Source of the DNA: Hominisplanchenecus_A murintestinalis | GTDB lineage: Bacteria > Bacillota > Clostridia > Lachnospirales > Lachnospiraceae | Length of the DNA: 64,000 nt | Direction of reading: 5' to 3' | NCBI RefSeq assembly: GCF_943193015.1 | Contig: NZ_CALPCM010000015.1 | Span: 1-64,000, forward strand | Part shown: in pieces, positions 17,454 through 25,239 of the stretch | Numbering within the stretch: the first letter of the stretch is position 1 | How the letters are laid out: each line of letters starts with the position of its first letter | Program-made: the position numbers and the translations under genes | Notes under the pieces: generated by a model | Seen by the model: only the letters and a program-made list of their open reading frames with translations | The model's database searches: none | Told to the model about the DNA's origin: nothing

Positions 17454-17852
17454 ATGCGCATACTTGTCCATATGAAGAATAATTTTATGAAATGCGGTAT
17501 TTACGGCTGGTGCATGGAACTGCTCTGGACAGGATTTTTGGCCTTCCGAAGACGGGAAATGAAACTTTTCGGGCGCTCTTCTATATGGATGTTTCCTATT
17601 TACGGAATGGCTTCTTTTTTCCCCGCCCTTGTCGGTCTTCTAAAAGACCGCTGTGTATGGGTTCGCGGCACCGTCTATGCCTTTGCCATCTTCACAGTAG
17701 AATTTCTTACCGGAAGCTTTCTCAAAAAGCGCGGTATCTGCCCCTGGAACTATTCGGGCTGCCGCTTCAACTATAAAGGTGTCATACGCCTGGACTACTA
17801 CCCTCTCTGGTTTCTTGCCGGACTGTTTTTTGAAAAAACTACCGCAAAATAA
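17454..17852 (+). CDS. CmpB-like small membrane protein (putative ABC permease family)
   Basis: Small integral membrane protein resembling the ABC_trans_CmpB family (PF06541), whose function is unknown. Recognisable parts are GIYGWCMELLWTGF, SSIWMFPIYGMAS, an acidic-aromatic TVEFLTGSFL and the family's CPWNYSG and YPLWFLAGLFFE near the C-terminus. About four hydrophobic segments. The listed start has no convincing ribosome binding site; the ATG at 17472 (MKNNFMKCG) is an alternative. It sits alone between divergently oriented nrdD and pyrB. Confidence 0.7.
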   Translation: MRILVHMKNNFMKCGIYGWCMELLWTGFLAFRRREMKLFGRSSIWMFPIYGMASFFPALVGLLKDRCVWVRGTVYAFAIFTVEFLTGSFLKKRGICPWNYSGCRFNYKGVIRLDYYPLWFLAGLFFEKTTAK

Positions 17853-17879
17853 ACCGCAGAATCAACACACAATTTTCTC

Positions 17880-17908
17880 TTGAATTTCTATTCCGTTTGG
17901 TATATGAT
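17880..17908 (+). promoter_or_regulatory. pyrBI promoter
   Basis: TTGAAT (17880-17885), a 17-bp spacer and TATGAT (17903-17908), about 46 bp before the pyrB start codon. The leader is too short for a PyrR-type attenuator, and no terminator hairpin is visible in it. Confidence 0.7.
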
Positions 17909-17954
17909 ATGGTGAAAGTAAAATTTAGCTTATTTCATACCAAAGGAGATTACT

Positions 17955-18872
17955 ATGAGACATTTGATGAGTCCCTTAGACTTCAGCGTGGAAGAAGTTG
18001 CACAGCTTCTCGACCTCGCCCGTGACATTGAGGCCAGCCCTGAAAAGTACGCGCATATCTGCGACGGTAAAAAACTTGCTACTATTTTTTATGAACCAAG
18101 CACACGAACCAGACTCAGCTTTGAAGCAGCGATGATGAATCTGGGCGGTAATGTGCTTGGTTTTTCTTCGGCCGCTTCCAGCTCCGCCTCAAAAGGTGAA
18201 AGCGTAGCCGACACGATCCGCATGATTTCCTGCTATGCAGATATCTGTGCCATGCGCCATCCAAAAGAAGGGGCTCCGATGGTAGCGTCCATGCACTCCT
18301 CCATCCCCGTCATCAACGCGGGCGACGGCGGCCACCAGCACCCCACCCAGACCTTGACAGACCTGATGACTATCCGCTCCCTGAAGGGGCGCCTGGACAA
18401 TATCACCATCGGTCTCTGCGGCGACTTAAAGTTCGGCCGCACTGTACATTCCCTGATTAATGCCCTCGTCCGCTATGAAAACGTGAAATTTATCCTGATT
18501 TCCCCTGAGGAACTGAAACTTCCGGGTTATGTCCGGGAAGATGTTATCAAGAAAAACGGATATGAATATAAAGAGGTAGAACGCCTGGAGGAAGTCATGC
18601 CGGAGCTTGACATCCTGTACATGACAAGAGTTCAGCAGGAGCGCTTTTTCAATGAAGAAGACTATGTGCGCATGAAAGATTTCTACATTCTGGACAATGC
18701 AAAGATGAGCCTGGCACGCCCGGATATGCTGGTTCTTCATCCACTCCCACGTGTGAATGAAATTGCCGTAGAAGTAGACGCCGATCCGAGAGCCGTTTAT
18801 TTTAAACAGGTACAGTATGGCGTGTATGTCCGCATGGCTCTGATCCTCACACTTCTGGAACTCAAAGGCTAA
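17955..18872 (+). CDS. pyrB: Aspartate carbamoyltransferase catalytic chain
   Basis: Second step of pyrimidine synthesis: carbamoyl phosphate plus aspartate gives carbamoyl-aspartate. The carbamoyl phosphate-binding FYEPSTRTRLSFE contains STRTR at residues 49-53. Also visible are the GDGGHQHPTQTLTDL block, GDLKFGRTVHSL and HPLPRVNEIAVEVD. At 305 residues it is a class B-type catalytic chain, consistent with the regulatory-chain gene 39 bp downstream. AAAGGAG precedes the start. Confidence 0.97.
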   Translation: MRHLMSPLDFSVEEVAQLLDLARDIEASPEKYAHICDGKKLATIFYEPSTRTRLSFEAAMMNLGGNVLGFSSAASSSASKGESVADTIRMISCYADICAMRHPKEGAPMVASMHSSIPVINAGDGGHQHPTQTLTDLMTIRSLKGRLDNITIGLCGDLKFGRTVHSLINALVRYENVKFILISPEELKLPGYVREDVIKKNGYEYKEVERLEEVMPELDILYMTRVQQERFFNEEDYVRMKDFYILDNAKMSLARPDMLVLHPLPRVNEIAVEVDADPRAVYFKQVQYGVYVRMALILTLLELKG

Positions 18873-18911
18873 GACAAAACGGCCGCAAGATCCGCGGCAT
18901 AGGAGGTAAGT

Positions 18912-19352
18912 ATGTTAAATATCGACCAGTTAAACGAAGGCGTGGTTCTCGACCACATCCCTGCGGGAAAAAGCATGTCCATATATAAATACCTGAAACT
19001 GGATAAAATGGACTGCTGCGTAGCCATCATCAAAAATGCCCGCAGCAATAAAATGGGAAAGAAAGATATCATTAAAATCGAATGTCCGATCGACGCGCTG
19101 GATTTGGAAATCCTAGGATTTATCGATCACACCATCACGGTCAATATTATTGAAAATTCAACGATTGTCGAGAAAAAGGTGCTGGAGCTTCCCAAACAGC
19201 TTATCAATATCATCAAATGCAAAAATCCCCGCTGCATTTCTTCGATTGAGCAGGGGCTGACACATGCCTTTTTCCTTGCCGATCCGGAAAAAGAAGTTTA
19301 CCGCTGCAAATACTGCGAAGAAAAATACAGCCGGAAACGTCTCCGTATATAG
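18912..19352 (+). CDS. pyrI: Aspartate carbamoyltransferase regulatory chain
   Basis: Allosteric chain that binds nucleotide effectors and joins the catalytic trimers. N-terminal nucleotide-binding domain (VLDHIPAGKSMSIYKYLKL) and C-terminal zinc domain with four cysteines in CKNPRC...CKYCEEKY. At 146 residues it is close to family length. The AGGAGG site and tight spacing place it in one operon with pyrB. Transcription ends at the hairpin immediately after its stop. Confidence 0.96.
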   Translation: MLNIDQLNEGVVLDHIPAGKSMSIYKYLKLDKMDCCVAIIKNARSNKMGKKDIIKIECPIDALDLEILGFIDHTITVNIIENSTIVEKKVLELPKQLINIIKCKNPRCISSIEQGLTHAFFLADPEKEVYRCKYCEEKYSRKRLRI

Positions 19353-19353
19353 A

Positions 19354-19388
19354 GAAAAGCCCCGCATAGAAACCGTGCGGGGCTTTTC
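19354..19388. terminator. Bidirectional terminator between pyrI and rnpB
   Basis: GAAAAGCCCCGCA and TGCGGGGCTTTTC form a 13-bp perfect stem. A/T runs at the base give a U-tract in both directions, so it serves pyrI on the plus strand and rnpB on the minus strand. Confidence 0.85.
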
Positions 19389-19735
19389 AATAAGCAGAAC
19401 GATAAGCCGGGTTATGTCGTGAATAATCATCTATCTAGATCCGGCGTCGCCGCCGGATTCAAGCGACCTACCTAAAGCTGACGGGCCGCCATATGCTTTT
19501 TCTCGGTCTTGCTTCGGATGGGGTTTACATATGCCCCTCCTGTTACCAGGAGGGCGGTAGTCTCTTACACTGCCCTTCCACCCTTACCCGGTCATGCCGG
19601 GCGGTTCATTTCTGTTGCACTATCCTTGGAGTCGCCTCCACCGGACGTTATCCGGCATCCTGCCCTGTGAAGCCCGGACTTTCCTCGTCCGGCGCCTTTC
19701 GGCCTGCCAGACGCGATTATTTATTCTACTTATTG
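19388..19735 (-). ncRNA. rnpB: RNase P RNA (A-type)
   Basis: Catalytic RNA of RNase P, 348 nt. On the minus strand the P1 helix is closed by CAATAAGTAGAA at the 5' end and TTCTGCTTATTG at the 3' end. Core signatures are GAGGAAAGTCCGGGCTTC near the 5' side, GTGCAACAGAAATGAACCGCC (the P4/J region) and ACCCGGCTTATCG at the 3' side. The layout fits the bacterial A type as found in Clostridia rather than the Bacillus B type. A near-consensus promoter sits directly upstream and a strong terminator directly downstream. Short open frames on the opposite strand are meaningless. Confidence 0.95.
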
Positions 19736-19740
19736 AAATG

Positions 19741-19769
19741 ATTTTAACACCCGCCTTTCAGAAAGTCAA
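19741..19769 (-). promoter_or_regulatory. rnpB promoter
   Basis: Minus-strand TTGACT (19769-19764), a 17-bp spacer and TAAAAT (19746-19741). The first base of the predicted P1 helix lies 6 bp after the -10, exactly where transcription should start. Confidence 0.8.
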
Positions 19770-19821
19770 GGCTCGCAGACTACGCCATTCAAGCAGATTA
19801 CCTCAATCTGTTCTATGTCTA

Positions 19822-21888
19822 CTAGTATGAATACCAATAAACATAATCTGTGTTTATCCATACTCCCTGATACAGTTCACGTTTTTTCTTTACATCACTC
19901 TTCGGAAACGTGAATGTAATATATTTTTTTCCATATGCGTCTAAGTCTATCGGCACATTCTCAAATTTTTTCTTTGCAATCACATGCCCATAAGTATCTT
20001 TGGCAGATATGGTAACCCAATCAAATTTGTTTGCTCTGAATATTCGTGTATTCATCACTACGCATTTTAACACAAACTGATTTCCCTTATAGTATGCTTT
20101 GTTTACCTCAAAATGAATGTTTCCATATCTTCCCCCATGTGCATTGCATTTAGACAGCGACTTCCCTTTATATTCATTTTTCACGACTGTAATTTTGCAT
20201 TTTGCTTTCCTGCCATTCGGCAATTTGCATGTAATTGTGCATTTCCCCGGCTTTTTCGCAGTAACTTTTCCGGACGAATTCACAGTTGCTATTTTTTTAT
20301 TCGAAGACGTCCATTTTAAAGAGCGAGGTTTATACTCTGAACGGTGGTCATAAACAACCTTTATTTTTTTCGAAAAACCTTTTGCGATTTTTAATTTGCT
20401 TTTTGACAATTCTACATATTGTGCTGACGTCTTTTTGTAAGGACTCTTGTCACTGCTCTGAAACTTCATTTTAAAAGTAACGCCTAACACACTGTAACGT
20501 TTATTTCCAACATCTACAAAAGAAGCATAGGAGTAAAATAAACAGCCTTCCTCATCTTCATCGTCACTCTTTTCTTCATAATCCATTTTTAGTTCACAGG
20601 CAGAGACTCCATGACCGACATTTACCTCTAATCCATCCGTAATGTAATCATCATCGTATGAAAACGATACACAATTTATCGCATGATCATACATGACTTG
20701 CTTTGTATCCATATCTTCATATATCATTTTTATATCATAAATCTTTAACTTCCCCGAAGACTCACGAATCGGGCATTTATATTTAATATCAACTCCCGCA
20801 TTTATAGGGGAATCTAAACTTGATGTTACAAGACATTCTTCATTTAATGGCACATAATGGTTTGAACTATCCGCATCCCACTTACGCGGATAGAACGACT
20901 GGTTTACCATCACGCCTTCTATATTCATTTTATACGAAACAGCCCCGCAAGCCGCACAGCTTTGTTTCGCGACGCTATTATAATTCATATAGAATACGGT
21001 CTTAAAGTTATGCCCAAGCGCATCTACATAGGAGTTCCGAAAAGAGTCGCCGCATCTTTTACACGTATATTCTGTATATCCCTGATTGACACAGTCTGGT
21101 TTCACTACTTTTGTCTCATATTCATGTCCGCCTTTCAGCAATTGTGTATATTCATGCTGACAATTCTGACACACATATTCCGCATATCCATTCTTATTGC
21201 AAGCTGCCTCCTCTATTTTAACGATTACATATTCATGTTGGGATTCATCTATACTAATATCATCCATGCACTCCTGCCCATCGGCATCACTAAAACATTT
21301 GCTGCAAAACAGACATTCATAGTGAGCAATGCTGCCTTTCTGTGAACAGGTCGGTTCTATTCGTTCAAAATATGCTAACGGATGATTTTGCACCACCACA
21401 GCAAAGCTCTCCAAAACAGTGCTGCCTGAAGAAATCGTTATATTTGCCATCCCCGTTGAGACCGCATTAAATAAAAAACTGACCTCATTTTTGTCATGTC
21501 CCTGCTTTACGGCACTTACAACCGACGTATCACTGGATCTTATAGAGGAATCCCAGGCATTCATTACCGACGACAAATCAAATTCCATCAATTCTTCCTG
21601 GCCTGTACATAATTTATAATCCCCTACAAATATATGTAACCTTTTTTCTACACCATTATTATTTACAACAATATACGTTTCCCCAGACGATTTTCCGGTA
21701 ATCACCTGTTCCTCCATTGCTGCTATTTCTTCGTTTTCGGAAGTGTATGTCGCCAACACGCCTTCCTGCTGCTCAATTACATATTTTTCACCTACATATA
21801 AGAAGATTTCATCTTCATTACCTGCGTACACATTACTTTTCATCAAAAAGCAGAAAAACAAAATTAATATAAAATACCACTTTTTCAT
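19822..21888 (-). CDS. Secreted protein with Ig-like domains and Cys-X2-Cys repeats
   Basis: Extracellular protein of unknown function. Start at 21888 (MKKWYFILILFFCF, preceded by AAGGAG) gives a signal peptide of about 22 residues; the upstream in-frame extension is hydrophilic. Order of parts: a Big-like beta domain (about 28-90), three 35-45-residue repeats of the type PTCxxxGxxxYxCxxC...GHxY (about 178-295), a 200-residue region without recognised domain, a Big_2-like domain (about 490-569, with LKWTSSNKKIATVNSSGKVT) and a 119-residue basic, aromatic C-terminus. No sortase motif or membrane anchor is seen. The repeats resemble those of the CotH-like protein at 27546. Confidence 0.75.
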   Translation of the reverse strand: MKKWYFILILFFCFLMKSNVYAGNEDEIFLYVGEKYVIEQQEGVLATYTSENEEIAAMEEQVITGKSSGETYIVVNNNGVEKRLHIFVGDYKLCTGQEELMEFDLSSVMNAWDSSIRSSDTSVVSAVKQGHDKNEVSFLFNAVSTGMANITISSGSTVLESFAVVVQNHPLAYFERIEPTCSQKGSIAHYECLFCSKCFSDADGQECMDDISIDESQHEYVIVKIEEAACNKNGYAEYVCQNCQHEYTQLLKGGHEYETKVVKPDCVNQGYTEYTCKRCGDSFRNSYVDALGHNFKTVFYMNYNSVAKQSCAACGAVSYKMNIEGVMVNQSFYPRKWDADSSNHYVPLNEECLVTSSLDSPINAGVDIKYKCPIRESSGKLKIYDIKMIYEDMDTKQVMYDHAINCVSFSYDDDYITDGLEVNVGHGVSACELKMDYEEKSDDEDEEGCLFYSYASFVDVGNKRYSVLGVTFKMKFQSSDKSPYKKTSAQYVELSKSKLKIAKGFSKKIKVVYDHRSEYKPRSLKWTSSNKKIATVNSSGKVTAKKPGKCTITCKLPNGRKAKCKITVVKNEYKGKSLSKCNAHGGRYGNIHFEVNKAYYKGNQFVLKCVVMNTRIFRANKFDWVTISAKDTYGHVIAKKKFENVPIDLDAYGKKYITFTFPKSDVKKKRELYQGVWINTDYVYWYSY

Positions 21889-21954
21889 TTGCCCCCACTC
21901 CTTCTCACTTTCCCCCAAAATTTCTATTTTCAACTGCGCAGCTATTCTGTTTTT

Positions 21955-21983
21955 ATTATACTATTTCATCACAATAATATCAA
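21955..21983 (-). promoter_or_regulatory. Promoter of the secreted repeat protein
   Basis: Minus-strand TTGATA (21983-21978), a 17-bp spacer and TATAAT (21960-21955), about 65 bp before the start codon. Confidence 0.7.
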
Positions 21984-22084
21984 CTTTAAACCCATATTGT
22001 AACAAAATAGTAATTTCCCGCAAAAATAACTGCCGTGAAAAGTCTTTTTGTCCGGCATTCTTTCTATCGGCTCATCCTCTAACT

Positions 22085-23059
22085 TTAATTCTGCATCTTT
22101 ATCTGCTCTCCCTGAACCAGCGGAAATTTTATCAGCTGATTTCCTTCCAAATCTTCTTTCTGCATATCTATCGCTGTAATCTGGCGATTTTCATAAGTAG
22201 TATAATAATAAATGCCCTTGTCTGCATTGCAGCATGACGTATAAATCGTAATCTCGTATTTTCCGTCTCCCACCTCGCAGCATCCTCTCTGCTGCTCCAC
22301 AGAACCCAGAATATGAAAAAACTGGCTGACACTCTCCGCTTCGGAATTCCCGGAAACCGAATTCATTTTTGTAAACACCGCCCTGACAAAACGTGACGGG
22401 GAAGACAGATCCCCCGGAAGCCCCAGCGCCCCCATCCCACGGCTGTAAGAACGCAAAGACAGCTTTTCAGAAAAATGATTCCGCGGCTCCTTCGGAGATA
22501 ACTGCATATAATTGTTCAGCTGGAACAACTGCTGCCCAAACGGCGGATTGTTCGTCAATATCCCCACCGGGTTGTCATAAATTTTCATCCCTTCTTTCAC
22601 CGCTTCTATGACAATGGTTTCTTCCCTGTCAGCAATTATCCAATGAAGCTGAGCCACAGGCAAATCCCGATTAAAAGAATCTTCCGTCAGATTCAACCGT
22701 GCCAGACGCTCCCTCGCTTCTCTTACTGTCGCACACTGTACAAGAATCCAGGGAATAAATTCAAAAGTTGCTACATTGTCTTTTCCCTGTACTGCTTTCC
22801 TGTACTGTGCATTCCCCACAAAATTCAACCCGGCCATTCCAAGCCCCCGCTCATTGACTGCATCATAGTATAGAGGATAATCCCCCTCCACATGCGCCAT
22901 TCCGATGACAGCATAATGCCGCTCCATCACTTCTGCATTGCGAAAGTGAAATGCATAGCTGCGAGGAGTGATTACAACTTCTTCCCCATAAGAAAAGTCA
23001 TAGTCCAGTGTGCGCCCAAAATAAAAATCCTTTGTTTTATAAACAGCTGCCGTACACAT
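22085..23059 (-). CDS. bsh: Choloylglycine hydrolase (bile salt hydrolase)
   Basis: Ntn hydrolase that removes glycine or taurine from conjugated bile salts. The start at 23059 (after TAGGAGG) makes Cys2 the N-terminal nucleophile once Met is removed; an upstream in-frame extension would bury it. Expected catalytic and binding residues are present: Cys2, Arg16, Asp19, Asn79 (AGLNF), Asn170 (LTNNPPF) and Arg223 (SPSRFVR). The C-terminal YTSCCNADKGIYYYTTYENRQI closely follows clostridial BSH. No signal peptide, so cytoplasmic. Penicillin V acylase is the alternative within the family, but the overall pattern favours BSH. It stands between a secreted protein and a CobD-like PLP enzyme. Confidence 0.9.
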   Translation of the reverse strand: MCTAAVYKTKDFYFGRTLDYDFSYGEEVVITPRSYAFHFRNAEVMERHYAVIGMAHVEGDYPLYYDAVNERGLGMAGLNFVGNAQYRKAVQGKDNVATFEFIPWILVQCATVREARERLARLNLTEDSFNRDLPVAQLHWIIADREETIVIEAVKEGMKIYDNPVGILTNNPPFGQQLFQLNNYMQLSPKEPRNHFSEKLSLRSYSRGMGALGLPGDLSSPSRFVRAVFTKMNSVSGNSEAESVSQFFHILGSVEQQRGCCEVGDGKYEITIYTSCCNADKGIYYYTTYENRQITAIDMQKEDLEGNQLIKFPLVQGEQIKMQN

Positions 23060-23121
23060 ATTTTTCCTCCTAATTTTCTTTATCCTGCCTGCATCCATTC
23101 CTTCTTTATGCCGCTTAGTTA

Positions 23122-24195
23122 TTATTTTGAGGCAAATCTCTTTTTTCTATTCACTTTCTCTATTTCTTCCAAAGCTAAAACCAACTGTTTATTCTCTTCA
23201 TGCATCCGTATGGCAATCCTGCAGTACTCCCTTCCAAGACCATAAAACTGAGAACAATCTCTCACTTTCATTCTCTTTTGCTCCAGCTGCTCCCGAATGT
23301 CTACTCCCGAACTTCTAAGAAGCAGATAATTTGTCTTAGATGGTACAAGTTCCATGCCAAGTTTAACAAGACGCTCAGACAGCCACGCCCTCTCTTCCTC
23401 CAGGAATATATAAGTCTTTTCCATATATTCTTTATCCTCCAGAGAACAGATTCCTGCAAACTGTGCCGGGACAGATACCCCAAACCCCTGCCCCCATCCT
23501 TTCATAGAAGCAAGCAGCTCCTGATTCCCAGAAATACAATATCCCAATCGAAAACCTGCCAGTGCATAAGTCTTTGTAAAAGCATCTATTACAACAAGCT
23601 TCCGTGAGTCCGCCGCCTTCTGTTTCACAGTCCTGTCTTTCCAGTCCGGAATAAATTCCATAAAACACTCATCCACTACCAAAAGACTGTCATTCTGCAC
23701 ACATTTTTCCAAAATACACTTCAACAACGGCGGCGCTGTCAGACATCCTGTCGGATTGTTCGGATTGCATAAAAAGACCATATCAATATCCTGATTCAAA
23801 ACCTCCAGTACCCCATCATCCAAATCAAACATCCTTTCCCGGCTCATCTGATAATGTATTACCTCACAGCCTGCTATCCGCAAAGCTCTGCTGTATTCTT
23901 CAAATGTAGGCTCAATAACTACAGCTTTCCTCGGTCTTTCAGCAAAAATCAGGCGGTACAGTAAATCATCCGCCCCATTCCCACATAAAATACTGTCCTT
24001 GGAAATATTATATTTATCAGCCAGCATTCCTCGCAGCCTGCCGCAGTCCGAATCCGGATAAAACTCCAAAATATCAACTATTTCCGTCAGACTTTCCCTC
24101 ACCCTCTCCGATATACCAAAAGGATTCGTATTTACTGAAAAATCAATAACATTCCCTTCAGATTTTTCTGTTATATTCATCCATAAGCTTTTCAT
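23122..24195 (-). CDS. PLP-dependent aminotransferase, CobD/HisC-like
   Basis: Fold-type I PLP enzyme. Features: NTNPFGIS near the N-terminus, GNGADDLLYRL, NPNNPTG (cofactor-binding Asn), DECFMEF, the Schiff-base lysine in AFTKTYALAGFRLGY, and an RIAIR segment near the C-terminus binding the carboxylate. This pattern fits threonine-phosphate decarboxylase (CobD) or histidinol-phosphate aminotransferase. The early NTNPFG-type opening favours CobD, but there are no cobalamin genes nearby, so the reaction is uncertain. The ATG at 24195 is taken as start; an in-frame GTG at 24210 is possible. Confidence 0.8.
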   Translation of the reverse strand: MKSLWMNITEKSEGNVIDFSVNTNPFGISERVRESLTEIVDILEFYPDSDCGRLRGMLADKYNISKDSILCGNGADDLLYRLIFAERPRKAVVIEPTFEEYSRALRIAGCEVIHYQMSRERMFDLDDGVLEVLNQDIDMVFLCNPNNPTGCLTAPPLLKCILEKCVQNDSLLVVDECFMEFIPDWKDRTVKQKAADSRKLVVIDAFTKTYALAGFRLGYCISGNQELLASMKGWGQGFGVSVPAQFAGICSLEDKEYMEKTYIFLEEERAWLSERLVKLGMELVPSKTNYLLLRSSGVDIREQLEQKRMKVRDCSQFYGLGREYCRIAIRMHEENKQLVLALEEIEKVNRKKRFASK

Positions 24196-24223
24196 CTGTA
24201 CAATCCCCACACAATAATAAATT

Positions 24224-24520
24224 TCAATCCTTTTTACTTTCCTGTTCTACCGTCACAAAAACTTTATCTCCCGGCTGCTTTCCTATCCTTGCACGGATAT
24301 CTTTTCGTATCCCAATAATATAGCAGACACTGCCATCCTCATTCTTGACTCCCATATTTACGACACTCCCGTCGTATGGTTCTCCGTCAAATGTGGCATG
24401 TATCCTCACCCGGCCTTTTCCAAACTCCTCTCTGATATCATATGGAAAAATCACATAGACTCCGCCTTTCCTGTCCGCATTATAAATCAGAGATTCATAT
24501 TCATACACTTTTTGATTCAT
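24224..24520 (-). CDS. DUF1905-family small protein
   Basis: Small beta-barrel protein of the DUF1905 family (PF08922), function unknown. Visible pattern: YEYESLIYNADRKGGVYVIFPYD, IREEFGKGRVRIHATFDGEPYDGS and IIGIRKDIRARIGKQPGDKVFV. The start at 24520 has AAGGAG 9-10 bases upstream; earlier in-frame codons overlap that site. It follows the MmcQ-MGMT fusion gene after 28 bp on the same strand and probably shares its transcript. Confidence 0.85.
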   Translation of the reverse strand: MNQKVYEYESLIYNADRKGGVYVIFPYDIREEFGKGRVRIHATFDGEPYDGSVVNMGVKNEDGSVCYIIGIRKDIRARIGKQPGDKVFVTVEQESKKD

Positions 24521-24548
24521 CTCTCTCATCTCCTTCACAATTTTTTTA

Positions 24549-25175
24549 TCATGCGTTCATCCCATATTTCCTCAAATCCACCTTGCCGTCTCTCACTTCA
24601 ACGCCTTCCGCTTCCAGCAGCCTTGCCTGCGCACCGGCTCCGCCAAAGGCAAACTCTCCTGCCAGTTCCCCCTTTGCATTCACGACCCGATAACATGGAA
24701 TCGAACCCGGATCAGGATTCTTATGCAGCGCATTTCCCACGGCTCTCGCCATCTTTTTATCTCCGGCAAGCTCCGCGATCTGTCCATATGTGGCGACCCG
24801 GCCTTTGGGAATCTTTTTCACAGCCTCATAAATCCTTTTTGACGGGCTGTCTGTAACAAGATCATAGCTCTCAGCTATCATCCGCCGGATATCCTCATCC
24901 GGTATTGTCCCATCCAAAATAATCGTATTCCAATGTTCTTTATTCTGGTGGTAAGCGGCAATTACCGATTGATACGTGCTTCTCCAAAAATCCCTCCACT
25001 CAGGATGTGCTTTTACATTTAGATTGATGTAACCGTCTCTCTCATACGTCCATAGAAATGCCTTTCTGCTTCCCTTTACTCTTACAAGCTGCCAGTTTAA
25101 ATCATGAAACGGCGCCTCCTGATAGGTATTTGGGAACGACATGCCATAAGCCAATGCCTCTTCTCTTGTTTTCAA
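24549..25175 (-). CDS. MmcQ/YjbR domain fused to alkylguanine-DNA alkyltransferase-like domain
   Basis: Two domains in 208 residues. Residues 1-105 resemble MmcQ/YjbR (CyaY-like fold: YGMSFPNTYQEAPFHDLNWQLVRV, FLWTYERDGYINLNVKAHPEWRDFWR). Residues 112-205 are the winged-helix DNA-binding domain of O6-alkylguanine alkyltransferases (KRIYEAVKKIPKGRVATYGQIAELAG, RAVGNALHKNPDP, IPCYRVVNAKGELAG). The acceptor cysteine is kept, but the usual PCHR is PCYR, so repair activity is uncertain. It starts with TTG at 25175, 8 bases after AGGAGG. Probably binds or repairs alkylated DNA. Confidence 0.85.
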   Translation of the reverse strand: MKTREEALAYGMSFPNTYQEAPFHDLNWQLVRVKGSRKAFLWTYERDGYINLNVKAHPEWRDFWRSTYQSVIAAYHQNKEHWNTIILDGTIPDEDIRRMIAESYDLVTDSPSKRIYEAVKKIPKGRVATYGQIAELAGDKKMARAVGNALHKNPDPGSIPCYRVVNAKGELAGEFAFGGAGAQARLLEAEGVEVRDGKVDLRKYGMNA

Positions 25176-25239
25176 TCCCTGACCTCCTCTTATTTTTCCG
25201 CTTTTTGTAGTCAGATTTTATCATGGCCGGACTACAGAT

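Noticed and set aside
19493..19830. Short plus-strand open frames over rnpB
   Set aside because: They fall on the RNase P RNA complement; no coding features.
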